From Tenrec ecaudatus (lineage: Eukaryota; Chordata; Mammalia; Afrosoricida; Tenrecidae), in NCBI RefSeq assembly GCF_050624435.1, contig NC_134539.1, forward strand, positions 119,023,525 to 119,087,524: DNA of 64,000 nt. The letters run 5' to 3'. Below the pieces are notes generated by a model. That model was not told where the DNA came from. It saw only the letters and a program-made list of their open reading frames with translations, and did no database searches. This document shows positions 22,810 through 34,624 of this stretch, piece by piece; position 1 is the stretch's first letter; the number at the start of each line of letters is the position of its first letter. A program made the position numbers and the translations under genes.

Positions 22810-23399
22810 GAGCCCCTTTCAGCGGGGTCTAGGGGAGGAGATGAGTCAGTCAGGGTGCGATGTAGCACCGATGAAGAACACAGCTTTCCTCCAGTTCCTA
22901 AATGCTTCCCCCACCCCACTACCATGATCCGAATTCTACCTTGCAAGTCTGGATAGAGCAGAGGTTGTACACTGGTGCAGATAGGAGCTGGAGGCACAGG
23001 GAATCCAGGGTGGATGATACCTTCAGGGCCAGGGTGTGAGGGGCGATACTGGGAGAGTAGAGGGTGAGTGGGTTGGAAAGAGGGAACCTATTACAAGGAT
23101 CTACATGTGACCTCCTCTCTGGGGGACGGACAACAGAAAAGAGGGTGAAGGGAGACGCTGGACAGGGCAAGATATGACAAAATAATAATTTATAAATTAT
23201 CAAGGATTCATGAGGGAGGGGGGAACAGGGAGGGAGGGGAAAAAAAGAGGACTTGATGCCAAGGGCTTAAGTGGAGAGCAAATGCTTTGAAAATGATGAG
23301 GGTAAAGATGTACAGATGTGTTTTACACAATTGATGTATGTATATGTATGGATTGTGATAAGAGTTGTATGAGCCCCTAATAAAATGTTTTTTTTAAAA
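22810..23399 (+). mobile_element. L1 3' end with exact 16-base target-site duplication
   Basis: Sense L1 tail with gagcccctaataaaatg and an interrupted poly(A). It is flanked by identical gaaaatatcctatgaa at 22794-22809 and 23400-23415, which makes it one of the youngest insertions in the window. Confidence 0.93.
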
Positions 23400-23415
23400 G
23401 AAAATATCCTATGAA

Positions 23416-23950
23416 ATAACCGAATTTATGGAGAAAGTGTTGTGCCTACAAATGTTTGGTACATCTTATTTACAGAAATAAAAACTAGATCAATCCAAAT
23501 GTCCTACAATAGGGTAGACTAGTACTCATGCAGTAGGGGAAGCATCAAGTAATGTAGGAAGCTCCTAAAAGCACTGAGATGAGTGAGGAAAGTCATCATG
23601 TTAGGTATAAGGGGAAAATTACAAAACTAAATCTGTCTCATGACTACAATAGTGCCCCTCCAAATTCAGTAAAAACGAAGGGAATAAAGCAAGTAGGAAA
23701 ACGAACAGAAAATGCCTAGCAGAAAATGCACTCGAAAGAAACGAACCAAAATGGTAATCGTGGTAACATTTGGGTCATAGAATTTTTCTGACCTTCAAGG
23801 AAGGAAGTTATATGCTGTTCATGTGGCAGAATCCCTCTATGATGCCACCATAGGGCGTTAAGGACGTGAAGGAAAATCTCACAAAGGCTTACCTGCATAT
23901 GCCCTGCTGCCTGTCCGGCTTCCAGATATTAAACCAATCCCTGTACTTCC
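23416..23950. other. Non-coding, no gene recognised
   Basis: A/T-rich sequence with no supported coding region. Part of it (about 23470-23700) resembles LINE-derived sequence but could not be assigned. Confidence 0.4.
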
Positions 23951-23954
23951 CTGT

Positions 23955-25990
23955 ACTTTTTAAAAGATCATGTTATAGGGGGCTCTTACAGCTCATATAG
24001 CAATCCACACATCAGTTGTATCAAGCATAGTTGTACACAGGTTGCCATAATCATTTTCTAGACATTTACTTTCTATTTGAGCCCTTGGTGTCAGCTCCTC
24101 CCCCTTACCCCATCCTCCTGATGCTTTGATAAATTATAATTATGTTTATATCTTGCACTGACCACTGTCTCCCTTCCCCTATGGTTTCTGTTGTTCATCC
24201 CCTGTGTGTGTGTGTGTGTCTGTGTGCGTGTGGTTATGTGTCGATCATTACAATCAGTTCCTTCTTTCTCGCCCCCCCCCCACTTTTCCCCTACCCTCCT
24301 GCTATTGATACTCCCATTTCTGTTCCTGAGGGGCTCATCTGATCTGGATTCCATGTTCTGTGTGTCCTGTGTCATAACCTCCAGTGTATATGCTCCGTTC
24401 TAACCCCCAGTAATGGCAGGACTGGGGTCACGATAGTGGGTGGGGCAGGGTGGGTGAGGAAACCTCAAGGAACCAGAGGAATATTGTGTGTTTCATTGGT
24501 GCTATACTTCACCTTGTTGACTCATTCCTTCCCCGTGACCCGTCTGTGAGGGGATGTCCCATTGTCTACAGATGAGTTTTGGGTCTCTCTATGACCCCTC
24601 TCATTCTCAACATTTTTTTTTGTTGTTGTTGGTTGGTTGGTTTGGGTCTTCTGATACCTGTTTCCTGATCTCCTTGACACCTTGTGATCCCACAAGCTGG
24701 TGTGCTTCTTCCGTGTGGGCTTGTTGCTTTTCTGCTAGATGGCCTCTTGTTTAACTTCAGGCCTTTAAGACCCAGATGCTATATCTTTTGATAGCTGAGC
24801 ACTGTCAACTTTTTTCATCACATTTGCTTGTGCACCCATTTTGTCTTCCTCGATTGTACCGGGAGGGTGAGTGTCACAGAATGCCAGGTTGTTAGAATAT
24901 GGTGTTCTTGTGTTGAGGGAAGGCTTGAGCAGAGGCCCAAAGTCCAACCACTACCTAAAGGCATTGCCATATAAATATATGTACATAGGCCAATACCTCT
25001 ATTTCTATGAATTAATATATTTACATATGTACATACCTATGTTTATACCTCTGTCCATAGCTTTGCTTCCTAGATCTTTCCTCTGTTTCCTTTTACCTTC
25101 TTCCTGTCCTACCATCATGCTCGCCCTTCTTCTGCCTCTTAGTAATTCCTCTCAGCTAGATTGCTGTTGCTCCAACACCCCCAAGATCTCTACATCCTCC
25201 TCATTGTTGATTTTAATTCTCCAGTTGTTCTCCTGTTTATGGTTGTGTTAGTGTGGGTAGACTAAAACAAATTCTTGGACACTCATATGAGTATAAAAAC
25301 ACTTTATATACAAGAACAGTTGAATATTGAGAAAATGTCCCAGCCCAGTCCAGATCAAGTCAATAAGTTTGATATTATCCCATATGTCTGATACCAATCT
25401 TTAAAGTCCTCTCCAGACTCACACAACACATGCAATGATGCCAAATGCAGGAAGATCACAGGCCAGTGGGTGCAAAGTCTTGTGGATCTAGTTGTGGTAG
25501 AAGCATCTCAGCGCTGGCAGGGGGCTCATGTGGTTCCTCCAGTTGCCAGGGCCTGGGGTCTATCAGTGTAGTGCCATGCATCTTGTCACTCAGGGAGTGA
25601 GCCTTGTCAGTAGATAGTCCCCAAGGAGGTAATACATCAGTTCCCAGAATCCTCAGGAGATGGTCATGTCCACACAGAGGCCTCATTGGCTATATCCTGA
25701 GTGATGGCTAGACTCCACCCCTACACTCTTAATTCCCAAATTGACACCAGATTATATAACCACCACAATGGTGCTATTTGCTCACTGCTCCCTTCCCCTC
25801 TGCCTCCTCCCTCCTCCAAGTTCCCCTGGAACAGTCAGTCCCATTGCTTTCTCCTCTGGCTTGCTCCCTGCCTATCTTACATAGGCAGGCAAATGAACAA
25901 CAGGGAGACAAAGAAAAAAGAAAACAGATGATTAAATAGAAAGAGAGAAATAAATATAAATAAATAGCAACAAAACAAAACAAATTAAGA
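23955..25990 (-). mobile_element. Longest L1 3' copy, interrupted by a solo LTR
   Basis: Antisense L1 tail running from ggggctcttacagctcatat near the 3' end, through ttcaggcctttaagacccag and the tatttacatatgtacatacc segment, to a pyrimidine-rich block and an A-rich end near 25980. The LTR at 25244-25767 lies inside it; without the LTR it is about 1.5 kb. It still contains no ORF2 sequence that I recognise, which bears on the family's structure. Confidence 0.75.
25244..25767 (-). mobile_element. Solo LTR, class III (ERVL/MaLR type)
   Basis: Fossil LTR of 524 bases with TGTG...CACA ends, flanked by 5-base direct repeats atggt (25239-25243 and 25768-25772). Five-base duplications are usual for class III elements. 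By analogy with other MaLR/ERVL LTRs the sense strand is the minus one. No internal retroviral sequence is attached, so it is a solo LTR left by recombination. It looks complete end to end and inserted into an L1 tail. Being inside a lineage-specific L1 makes it younger than that L1, so it dates within the afrotherian or tenrec lineage. Confidence 0.82.
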
Positions 25991-25999
25991 AAGCATGCA

Positions 26000-26765
26000 T
26001 ACTTCCCGGTCTGTCCTCAGAACTTTATGACGATCTCCCCACTGGTCCAGCAGGAACTGCCCCCCCAGCCTGATGTCTGTTTTGGGGGCTCCTTAGGGGC
26101 TTTGTGGCTTTGCTTTGTTCCAGTTGCTGATCTGTTATGTTCCCTTCTTGGTTTGCCCCACTGTGGGTGGGGGGAGACAGACATGTTCTTGTAAGAAGGA
26201 ACTAGGTATGTAATCTCAAAGTGATACCAACATCTCACCTCCTCTAACTATGGAAACCATGTCCCCATTAAGTAAGCAACTGAAAGGAAAAAAAAAAGTA
26301 AGCAACTGAGCTACTTGCAAAGAACCTAAATCCTTGTGGTGATGCAGGTGTTTCGGTCAGATAGAGACTGGTGGGACACTCGAGACTCCGAGCCTTCTTC
26401 ATCCTTCAGGTTTAGAACCGAACTCTCCCTCGAGTCAAAATAATTGACCAGTTGAGATCAAAAGGGCCCCATTTAATTTACCCATGGGCAAAATATAGAA
26501 GGGCTATGAAAGAAGGAAGAATAGAAACACAAAAAGAAAAGGAAAAAAGTGTGAGTGTCCACTTAAGGTGCAACTATTGGTGTTTTCCTGTCCGGAGAGA
26601 AAAAAGAGTGATGAAAACAAAAGGTGCATGGGAACCATGCATCCTTGGATGGCTGGACCACAAGAACAGCTGTCCGCACGATCTTGAGCCCGGAAGGGCT
26701 AGATGGTGTGTGGCTACCAGTACCAGCTAATGTGTAAAAGGGATCACCTTAGAAGGTCCAGGATG
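26000..26765. other. Non-coding, no gene recognised
   Basis: An open frame at 26452-26730 has no recognised similarity. No host exon or clear repeat was seen. Confidence 0.35.
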
Positions 26766-26769
26766 TAGT

Positions 26770-27145
26770 GACAGAAAAAGGTATGTTTCCTAGCAAAAGA
26801 AGAGCCCAACACGAACAAATACATGCAAGCACATGCGCATCACAGCAGGATTCCTGGAAGAACAGTTAAATAAGCCATGGCACATCCTCACACTGGAATG
26901 CTGCGTCACTTTGAAGAATAATGATGGATCTGTGGAACCCGGACACCTGACAACATGGATGACCCGGAGGGCATTTTCCTGAGTGTCCCCTAGAAAAAGC
27001 CAAACACAGCCACTCTCTATACTGTGTCACCTCATGGGAGGGAGGAAGCGGAGAGAGAATGGTGGGGAAGGGAGTGTCTTGGGAACTCTCTCAGTAAATG
27101 GTCAACAACACATGTAAATACATGACAACAATTAGATTGTTTTCA
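26770..27145 (+). mobile_element. Old L1 3' UTR fragment
   Basis: Sense L1M-like landmarks: aacagttaaataagccatgg, tggaatgctgcgtcactttg and ggaacccggacacctgacaa. It is clearly older than the young L1 tails. Confidence 0.55.
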
Positions 27146-27284
27146 TGGGTTAGACGTTAGGTCAACAGGGTCCCCATGAGTGTGGTTTCTTGGCCCATAG
27201 GAGAGATGGCTTTTGAAGTCTGGGGAATGTTCCCATGCTTAGGCCCCAGCTCCCCAAGCTGACCACATAATAAACTGGTTTCTT

Positions 27285-28085
27285 TTTAAAAATTTTATTA
27301 GGGGGTCTCGCATATATAATCACAACCCATAGTTCTGTTAGATCAAACATTGTTGTACTATTGTTGTCATCATCATTTTCAATACTTTTTTTTTTGCTCT
27401 TGTACTCCATGATATCAGTTCCCCTTTATCCCATCCCTCCCATACCCTACTTCCCCCTGAACCCTTAATATAGTATATATTGTTACATGGTGGGGTTTTT
27501 TGTGTGCCATAACTTACACATTCCAATGTATCTATTTGCCTAAAATTCTAATGTTCGTTCTCCTCAATTGGGGTTATACAGTCATCATTGCTATCAGTGC
27601 CCCCTTCCCCCTTGGCCCCCTCTCTTCCCGGATGCTCAGGGAATCATTGCTTTCATTACTGTTTCTGGTTTTTTTAAAAAATTAAAAATCTATTTTGGAA
27701 TTCATGCATTGAAAGACTTTAATTGTACCAATGTGCATACACAGGTCTAGCATGATTAGTGAGGCAAAACTGTGGCCATAATAGTGGGAGGAAGAGATTG
27801 TAAAGAATTGGGTAGTTAAGTGTTTCATCAGTGCTGTACAGCACCCGGGATATATCATCCCTTCCATGTGGCCCTTCTGTGAGGGACTGCCAGTTATCTT
27901 ACAGGTGGGATTTGGGTCTCCACTTTTTCTATGCTCCTTCACATCAATTTGCTTGTTTTTGAACTGTTGATACCTATTCCCATCGACACCTCATGATCAC
28001 GCAGGTTCGTGTGTTTCTTCCATGTGGGCTTTGTCGCTCCCCAGTAACTGCTTTCTTGTTGCTTCTAGATTTTCCACTGAGGTAA
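27285..28085 (-). mobile_element. L1 3' end
   Basis: Antisense L1 tail (aaattttattagggggtctc, cattgctatcagtgccccct, then tttgaactgttgatacctat and tgtgtttcttccatgtgggc). It is more diverged than the 22.8 and 38.7 kb copies and is interrupted by an internal A/T-rich stretch. Confidence 0.7.
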
Positions 28086-28495
28086 GTGATATACACCTGG
28101 ACCAGGACTCAGTGGACCCAGACCTGCTGGACCTTTTGCTTTGTAAATTCAGGAGAAAAGTTGTGTTTACAAATTGAATTAAAAAAAACCAACAGGGGAA
28201 TTTCTAGTCCCTTGCTGGCCATCCATCATCCTCTCTCTACTTTGGGAAGTTTAGGGTCTGTTCATCCTTTCAGAAATATTCTCCCAACCTCAGATCCTCA
28301 GACCTTTCCTCAAAGACTTAAGGAGACTCTGAAGACAGCCTCCCCCTACTATCACACCCTTCCATTTCCCTGTTCCCTGAGGCACTTCCTGGTTTCCTAT
28401 AGGTCCCATGCTGCTGGGGAAACACCATTTCCTGTGCCCTGCCATGTGATCGGACCAAAGGAAGAAAGATCTCTTTGTCTGCTTTCTTAAGAATC
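28086..28495. other. Non-coding, no gene recognised
   Basis: A 134-codon plus frame is open here without a recognisable domain, signal peptide or splice context. I looked specifically for CC-chemokine exons and found none. Confidence 0.4.
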
Positions 28496-28499
28496 ACAG

Positions 28500-28592
28500 T
28501 CAAGAAAGCCCCATGGGACTTGGTTCTGCTCTGAAACACGTGAGCTCACCAAGACTCAGAGTTGCCTTGATGGTAGTAGGTTTGGGTTGGCG
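28500..28592 (+). mobile_element. AfroSINE 3' part
   Basis: Sense fragment: gccccatgggacttggttct, agactcagagttgccttgat, then ggtagtaggtttgggttgg. Confidence 0.7.
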
Positions 28593-28814
28593 TCCACAGG
28601 ACCACTGGTGATGTTGCCTCATCCAGCCAGAGTCGGGGAACAGAGCAAAGAGCAGGAGGGAGGACAGACTTGTGAGAAGAGGTCTGGGAAGAGAGGGCCT
28701 GGGGTGAGGGCTGAAGGATGTGGGCAGAGCAGATCTGAGCTGGGCCTTGCTGGTGCCCAATGCCTTCTAGGTTCCCAACCGTGTCCTTTCTCTTCACGGG
28801 GAACCCCTGGACAT

Positions 28815-29000
28815 AGTTCACTGCTGTTGAGTGGATTCGGAAGCAGAGTGACCCTGTCAGACGAAGTAGAACTGCCCCATCAGGTTTCCAAGGCTGTAAA
28901 TCTTTATGGAAGAAGACTGCCTCATTTTCTCTGGCAGAGTGGCTGGGAGGTTCTAACTGCCGACCTTTGGTGATTGCCCACAGCATCAGCAGAGCTCCTG
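28815..29000 (-). mobile_element. AfroSINE
   Basis: Clear antisense copy: gtagaactgccccatcaggt, ttccaaggctgtaaatcttt, atggaagaagactgcctcat. Confidence 0.88.
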
Positions 29001-29730
29001 CCCTGGACAGCAGGGAAGTAGCAATTAGGGGTGACAAGAGAGGAAGTTTCAAGCGCATCTATGCCCTGTTAATTTGTACATACAAAGAGGGTCTTGGGCA
29101 ACCACAGGGTTCAAAGTGGTTTTTTTGCAAGAGTAGTTCAGCTTCTCACTTAATTGGGGCTGTTTATAGGGAAGTGGTTTCCACAGTGAGAGGAGGTGAG
29201 ATGGTGTCACCCTGGGACCACACTTAGCTGGTTCCGCCTCTGTAACCCCTCCGTAGTCATCGTTTCCCCCTGGTAAAGCAGAAACTTCTGAGGTTATTCA
29301 ACACCTGTTCTAACGGCATCGATGTGACTTGTGTGATGAGGCCACGAGTCTTGAGCAACAAGACCCAACTTGAACTACACCAGCTGGACAGAGAGGTATC
29401 GGCAAAGCCTGAGTTACAAGAGTGAGGAGAGTCGAGCCAGCCTTTGAGACAAGTGCTCATGAGCGATTCCTTCAGGGCCTCCAACGTGCACTAAGCAAAG
29501 GGCATAGAGTTGTTCAGTCTTTGAGTTAATAAGGTTCAAGGTCTTTGAAAGATTACAGAGGTGGCTCTGACTTTTTATTCGTTGACCAAGAAAACCCAAG
29601 TCTAGGAAACAATTCTTATGTAAATTTTCACAAAAAATACATGGGAACATTTGGTCCTCATATGTATAGCAATTTGTGACTAAAATAAAACAAACAAACA
29701 ATCACAAATGCAAGACCACTGATTTTCTTC
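29001..29730. other. Non-coding, no gene recognised
   Basis: Unique-looking sequence without a supported coding region or identified repeat. Confidence 0.35.
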
Positions 29731-29734
29731 TGAC

Positions 29735-29895
29735 CTAGAGTGACCCTTCATAGGGTTTCTGAGACTGAAGATACACAGAGATCTGTAGCTACACAAAAGA
29801 TCGCCTCATCTTTCTCTCATGAAGAAACTGCTGGGTTTGAACCACTGATCTTGGGATTTGCAGTTCAAAGCTTACCTGACAGCCTTACAGTAGGG
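29735..29895 (-). mobile_element. AfroSINE
   Basis: Antisense copy: gtgacccttcatagggtttc, then ctgctgggtttgaaccactg. Confidence 0.8.
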
Positions 29896-30084
29896 GAATA
29901 GATAAGAAAATTATGATGTGTTCACTTGCCAGACTTTTTAAATGATAAAATGATTTGGGAAGTACTTATGTTATAATAATATTTTTTTAACTCGAGATGC
30001 AAATTGGCTTATTCTCGTTTGGATTTACCCCAGAAACTAGGAGTATGGCTAATATCGTATAATAACCTGCCCCCCCCCAAAAAA

Positions 30085-30238
30085 AATCCTAAATCCACTA
30101 CTATAAAGTCACTTCTGGCTCAGAACAATCCAATTTAGGTTTCCTCGGTTGTAAATCTCTATGGGAGCAGATAGCTTCCTCTTGCTGCCATGGAGAAGCT
30201 GGTGGGTTTGAACTGCTGACCTTCATGCTAAAGGACTC
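30085..30238 (-). mobile_element. AfroSINE
   Basis: Antisense copy: aggtttcctcggttgtaaat, ctctatgggagcagatagct, ggtgggtttgaactgctgac. Confidence 0.85.
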
Positions 30239-30569
30239 CCTTCTTTTCCCCAATACAGACAGTCTCAGCTGATGAATCATTATTGTGAGAGTTTCCTTGT
30301 CTTTCCCTTCCCAGTCGTGTGCTTTTATAAAGGAGGTGGGAGGTGATTGTGGTAGGGCCAGCTCTGACACCTTCTCGATGTCTTGGAGTAGCTGGGTAGC
30401 ACCTTTTCTGGTGGTTACCTTTCCATCGTGAGGAATTTAATGTCTCCTTTGTCACAGATTAGGGCAATAGTCATTTATAGAGCAACAGGAAATAAACACG
30501 TCAGCATCTTTTTAAAAAGGAACAACTAATAATTTCTAGGAAAAAGAATTGCTCATCCCATACAAGGGT

Positions 30570-30705
30570 TTAATGCGATGTCACCGCTGATTGAGACTCA
30601 TGACAACCCTGCGGGTTCCAGAGGAGACTGAGCTCCACAGGATGTCCAATGGCGACATGGCATCGCTGGATGGATTCGAATGCTCAACCTTCCAGTCAAT
30701 AGGAA
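30570..30705 (-). mobile_element. AfroSINE, diverged
   Basis: Antisense copy recognised by tgagactcatgacaaccctg and atggattcgaatgctcaacc. Confidence 0.65.
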
Positions 30706-31239
30706 AATGACAAATATGGTCTAGTTAAAAAAATATTTTTCCTGCCTAGAATCATCTAGAGGAAATATATCCTGATATTGAAACACCTGCTTTCCTTGGG
30801 GAAACTATGCTTCTCAGAATTCAAATTTATATGTAAAGGATCCAACTCACAGATCCAGGCATGAGGCTTGATTCATTTAAATCAACCAGGGAAACCCACC
30901 CCTGGTGGGTTGGTGAGGAATGGTATCCTGAACGGGGGTGAGTCAGATCCAAAAGAACCAGAGGGACACAGGCTCTGTTTTCCGGAGGGACGTGCACACG
31001 GAGGCACACAGCAGTGGCAGCTACGGGCAATCATGCCGGAACCCTCTGCAGCTAGAGAAAACGTAATGAATTACTCTCATAGGGCTGCTGCACCCTGCCT
31101 CCCTGAAGTCAGGGCCCCTGTTGTCCCCTTCTGTCTTGAAGCCACAGCCTTGTTGACTTAATCAAGCTTCGTTAAGTTCCGTGGTGCTGTTTTGTTTCCT
31201 CCTTCAAACTGCCACCACCCGGGGAGATACAGAGATATG

Positions 31240-31432
31240 AAACCAAACCAAACCTGCTGCCGCTGCTATCGAGCCCATTGTGACTCACTAGCAACTGCAT
31301 ATACATTGTGGCCCATAGCGACCCTATGTAGGGTTTCACTGTAAATCTTTACAGGAGCAGACTGGTGGGCATGAACTTCCAGCCTTGTGGTTAGCAGCCC
31401 AGTGCCTAGCCCACAGAGCCACCAGAGATCTG
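31240..31432 (-). mobile_element. AfroSINE
   Basis: Antisense copy starting aaaccaaaccaaacctgctg, then atagcgaccctatgtagggt, and ending at the cacagagccaccagag head. Confidence 0.88.
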
Positions 31433-31494
31433 TTGAAAGTAGCAGACCCTGAAGTGTGCAATTAGCTGAACTGAAAATGTAGGGTAGGAAAAAT

Positions 31495-31625
31495 GGTGAT
31501 GTTAGCTGCCTACGAGTCTTGCTGATGGAGACCCCAAGTCTTCTGAGGACCCTCTGGGTGGGTTCAAGCCACCAGCCCTTCACTAGTATGCCAGGACTTG
31601 TGCCACCGAGGTTCTCTTGGTAAGT
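31495..31625 (-). mobile_element. AfroSINE fragment
   Basis: Antisense 5' half: tgggtgggttcaagccacca, then gtgccaccgaggttctcttg. Confidence 0.55.
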
Positions 31626-31639
31626 GGTTGTTGTTTTCT

Positions 31640-31797
31640 GCTAAGTCAATTCCAGATCATAGCGGTAGACAGATAGAGTAGACCTGTCCCAGAGGATTTC
31701 CTTGATTGTAATTACTACAGATTGCCAGGCCTTTTCTCCTACGGAGTTCATGATTTGGACGCTTCACCTTTTAGTTAGCAGTCACCGAGGCTCTTTG
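31640..31797 (-). mobile_element. AfroSINE
   Basis: Antisense copy: gctaagtcaattccagatca, gattgtaattactacagatt, then cttttagttagcagtcaccg. Confidence 0.7.
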
Positions 31798-31804
31798 TTA
31801 AATG

Positions 31805-32095
31805 GAACCAAACCAGAAAACAAACCCACTGCTGTAAAATTAATCCTGACTCATAGCACCCATATATAGCAGAGGTTCCCAAACTTATTTGGCTCACCAC
31901 TTCCTTTTCAGAAATAAAATAATTCAGCACCCCTGACAATTAAAAAAAATGTATGATAGCCCATAATCCAGGATAAGGTATGGGTATCTATAGGGGGCAG
32001 TACCACCTACTTTGGGAAACACTGCTGAATGGGGTTGTCAAGGGTTTGCAAATCTATATGGGTGCAGACAGCCTCATCTTTCTTCATGGAATGGT
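31805..32095 (-). mobile_element. AfroSINE interrupted by a hAT MITE
   Basis: Antisense SINE beginning aaccaaaccagaaaacaaac. It is broken at about 31869 by a short DNA transposon and resumes after 32024 with a ggtttgcaaatctatatggg block. Confidence 0.7.
31870..32024. mobile_element. Non-autonomous hAT-like MITE (155 bases)
   Basis: The ends are near-perfect terminal inverted repeats: cagaggttcccaaactt at the left and the complement of cagtgtttcccaaagt at the right. That is the CAG(A/T)G-type end of hAT elements. Internal landmarks are atgatagcccataatccagg and tatctatagggggcagtac. No transposase is encoded. I could not see a convincing 8-base target duplication, so the outer borders may be off by a few bases. 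Confidence 0.75.
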
Positions 32096-32111
32096 TGTGA
32101 ATATGTTCTTC

Positions 32112-32275
32112 CCAGGCATGGTGGGTTACACATTGGGCTGCTAACCTTAAGGTCAACATTTTGAAACTACCAGCAACTCCGTGGGAGAAAGATGAGGATT
32201 TCTATACTATAAAGATTTAGTCTTGGCAATAAAGCCTCTATGACTCAGAATCAACTCATTGTCAGTGAGCGAATG
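32112..32275 (+). mobile_element. AfroSINE
   Basis: Sense copy: ttgggctgctaaccttaagg, tccgtgggagaaagatgagg, then gactcagaatcaactcattg. Confidence 0.85.
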
Positions 32276-32307
32276 AATAATCACAGACTCCAAAACTGTA
32301 GCTGCCA

Positions 32308-33374
32308 ACTAGGCGGCAGAGGGCATTTATAGAGGTCTAAATACAGGCATGTAGATGTGTAAATATATATAATGATAGGGAAATAGCTCTATATACATAT
32401 ATTTATAGGTTTAATATTAAGGTAGCAGACAGACATTGGGCCTCTACTCAAGTACTCCCTCAACACAAGAACACTTTGTTCTATTAACCTGGCATTCCAC
32501 GATGCTTACCTTCCTGACACGATCGCTGAAGACAAAGTAGGTGCATAAGCAAATGAGATGAAGAAAACTGATGGTTCCCGGCTATCAAAAGATATAGTGT
32601 CTGGGGTCTTAAAGGTTTGAAGATAAACAAAAGTCATCTAGTTGAGAAGCAACAAAACCCACACGGAGAAACCCACCAGCCTGTGTGGTCATGAGGTGTC
32701 AACAGGACCAGGTATCAGGCATCAAAGACCTAGAACAAAATATCATATCATTGTGAATGTGGAGGAGTGAGGAGTGGAGACCCTAAACCCATCTGTAGAC
32801 AATCGGACATCCCGTTACAGAAGGGTCACAAGGAAGAGATGAGTTGTACAGCCCCGATGAAACATAAAACTTTCCTCTGGTTCTTTAATGCTTCCCTGCC
32901 CCCAACTATGATGACCCCAAGTCTGCCTTACAAAGCCAGCTAGACGAGAACATGTACACTGGTACAGATCAGAGCTGGAAACACAGGGAATCCAGGACAG
33001 ATAACCCCTCAGGACCAATATTGAGCATAGCGATACCATGAAGTGTAAGGGTAAGGTGGAGGAAGAAAGGGGGAACTGATCACAAGGATCTACGTATAAA
33101 CCCCTTCCAGGGGGATGGACAACAGATAAGTGGGTTAAGGGAGACATAGATCAGTGTAAGTCATGGAAAAATAATAATTTATAAGTTATCAAGGGTTCAT
33201 GAGGGAGGTGGTGGGGGAGAGGAGGAATGGGGAACTGATACCAAGGACTCAAGTAGAAAGAAAATGTTTCGAAAATGATGATGGCAACAAATGTACAAAT
33301 GTGCCTCACACATGGATGGATGGATGGATATTGAAAAGAGTTGTACAAGCCCCCAATAAAATGATTTAAAAAAA
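32308..33374 (+). mobile_element. L1 3' end, about 1.07 kb, with target-site duplication
   Basis: Sense L1 tail from gcatttatagaggtctaaat to gcccccaataaaatgattta and poly(A). Flanks are ccaaaactgtagctgcca (32290-32307) and cccaaacctgtagctgcca (33375-33393). The pre-insertion site is unrelated sequence downstream of an AfroSINE. Confidence 0.9.
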
Positions 33375-33393
33375 CCCAAACCTGTAGCTGCCA

Positions 33394-34190
33394 CAGCCTC
33401 TCTGCTTCCATCTTGTCCCCTGCTGATATAACTGTAACCTCTGGGGCAGGGGTGCTGATAATTGGCCAAGGCCTCTTTACCAAGAACTAGACTGCTCACA
33501 TCAAGTAAGGAGAATCAGTTTTCCCGAGGAGGGGATGGAAGGGGAATTGCAGCTGAAATGACATCCTAGTTTTGTTTTTCTAAGTCTCTTACAGGCCTTT
33601 CTTCCAAGCCACCCTAGGTGGACCGAACCACCAGCCTTTTGGTTGTGGGCCGGGTATGGGAACCACTGCACTGCCTGCCCAGCAGCACATTCCCAACCGT
33701 AGTTTAAATTCCTAATGTACAGCTTGGGAAGTTCAGCTTCTCGTGATCTTGCAAATCAGTCGAAACTTGTGGTCGTCAGAGGGGAGTTCTGTTGCTCAAG
33801 CAATCGCAAGACCTGGGTCAATGCTCAATACCTGGGGCAAACCTCAGGCTCTGAACTCGCACTGACAGGAAGTAGGTGGCTCCCAGGAAAGGATCCTCCT
33901 TCCTGCGCAGCCCAGATGTGCCCAGGGAGGACATTCCCACGGAGGCAAGTTAGGAACTACCAGCAACAGACTCAGGCTCTGGGCCCAGTCTCAGACTAAA
34001 GTGCTCTATGTCCTGCCCCTTCCCTATACTCCCAGGTGGCGGGGCCCGTGGTTAAGGTCCTACCCGGGGTTCAAGTCTGTGGCGTTGGCATTGACTCGCT
34101 CTATTTCCTCGTCATCTGGGCCAAATCACTTAACCTTTCTGAGCTCTGCTTAATTCTTCTGTCCAATGGGCTAGTCAAAGCACCGCAGTC
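33394..34190. other. Non-coding; one diverged SINE-like piece near 33590-33680
   Basis: The piece near 33590-33680 has caccagccttttggttgtgg, which fits an antisense AfroSINE head. The rest has a few frames under 100 codons without recognisable similarity. Confidence 0.4.
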
Positions 34191-34195
34191 CCTTT

Positions 34196-34410
34196 AAGGA
34201 GCCTGGTGATGCAGGGGTTAAGCATCCAGTTGCTAATTAAAAGATCTTCAGACTAAACCCACTCGTAGGGTGGGGGGGGGGTGGGGGAAGCAAAAGGTGG
34301 CAGTCTGTTCCCATCAAGATCGACAGCCTAGGGAACGCTATGGGGAAGTTCTACTCCGCCTGATGGTGGCTGTGAGTTGTCATTGATTCATGGCAGTAGA
34401 TGGGGTGGGG
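34196..34410 (+). mobile_element. AfroSINE
   Basis: Sense copy: ggagcctggtgatgcagggg, then a G-rich tract, gctatggggaagttctactc and attcatggcagtag. Confidence 0.83.
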
Positions 34411-34436
34411 TGTGGGAGCAGCAGGTGTAATACCTC

Positions 34437-34610
34437 TAGGAGAGCCTAGTGGCATCATGAGTACACGCTGGGCTCCTGACTGCAGTCAGCAGCTCGAAAT
34501 GACCACCTTCTGCTCCTTGGGAGAAAGATGGGGCTTTCTACTCCTCTGAAGAGTGGCAATCTCAGAAACTCTCAAGGGTGGTTCGACCCTGGCCATTGGG
34601 ACGGTAGGGA
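34437..34610 (+). mobile_element. AfroSINE
   Basis: Sense copy: ggagagcctagtggcatcat, then ttgggagaaagatggggctt. Confidence 0.78.
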
Positions 34611-34624
34611 GGTGGGTAACACCT

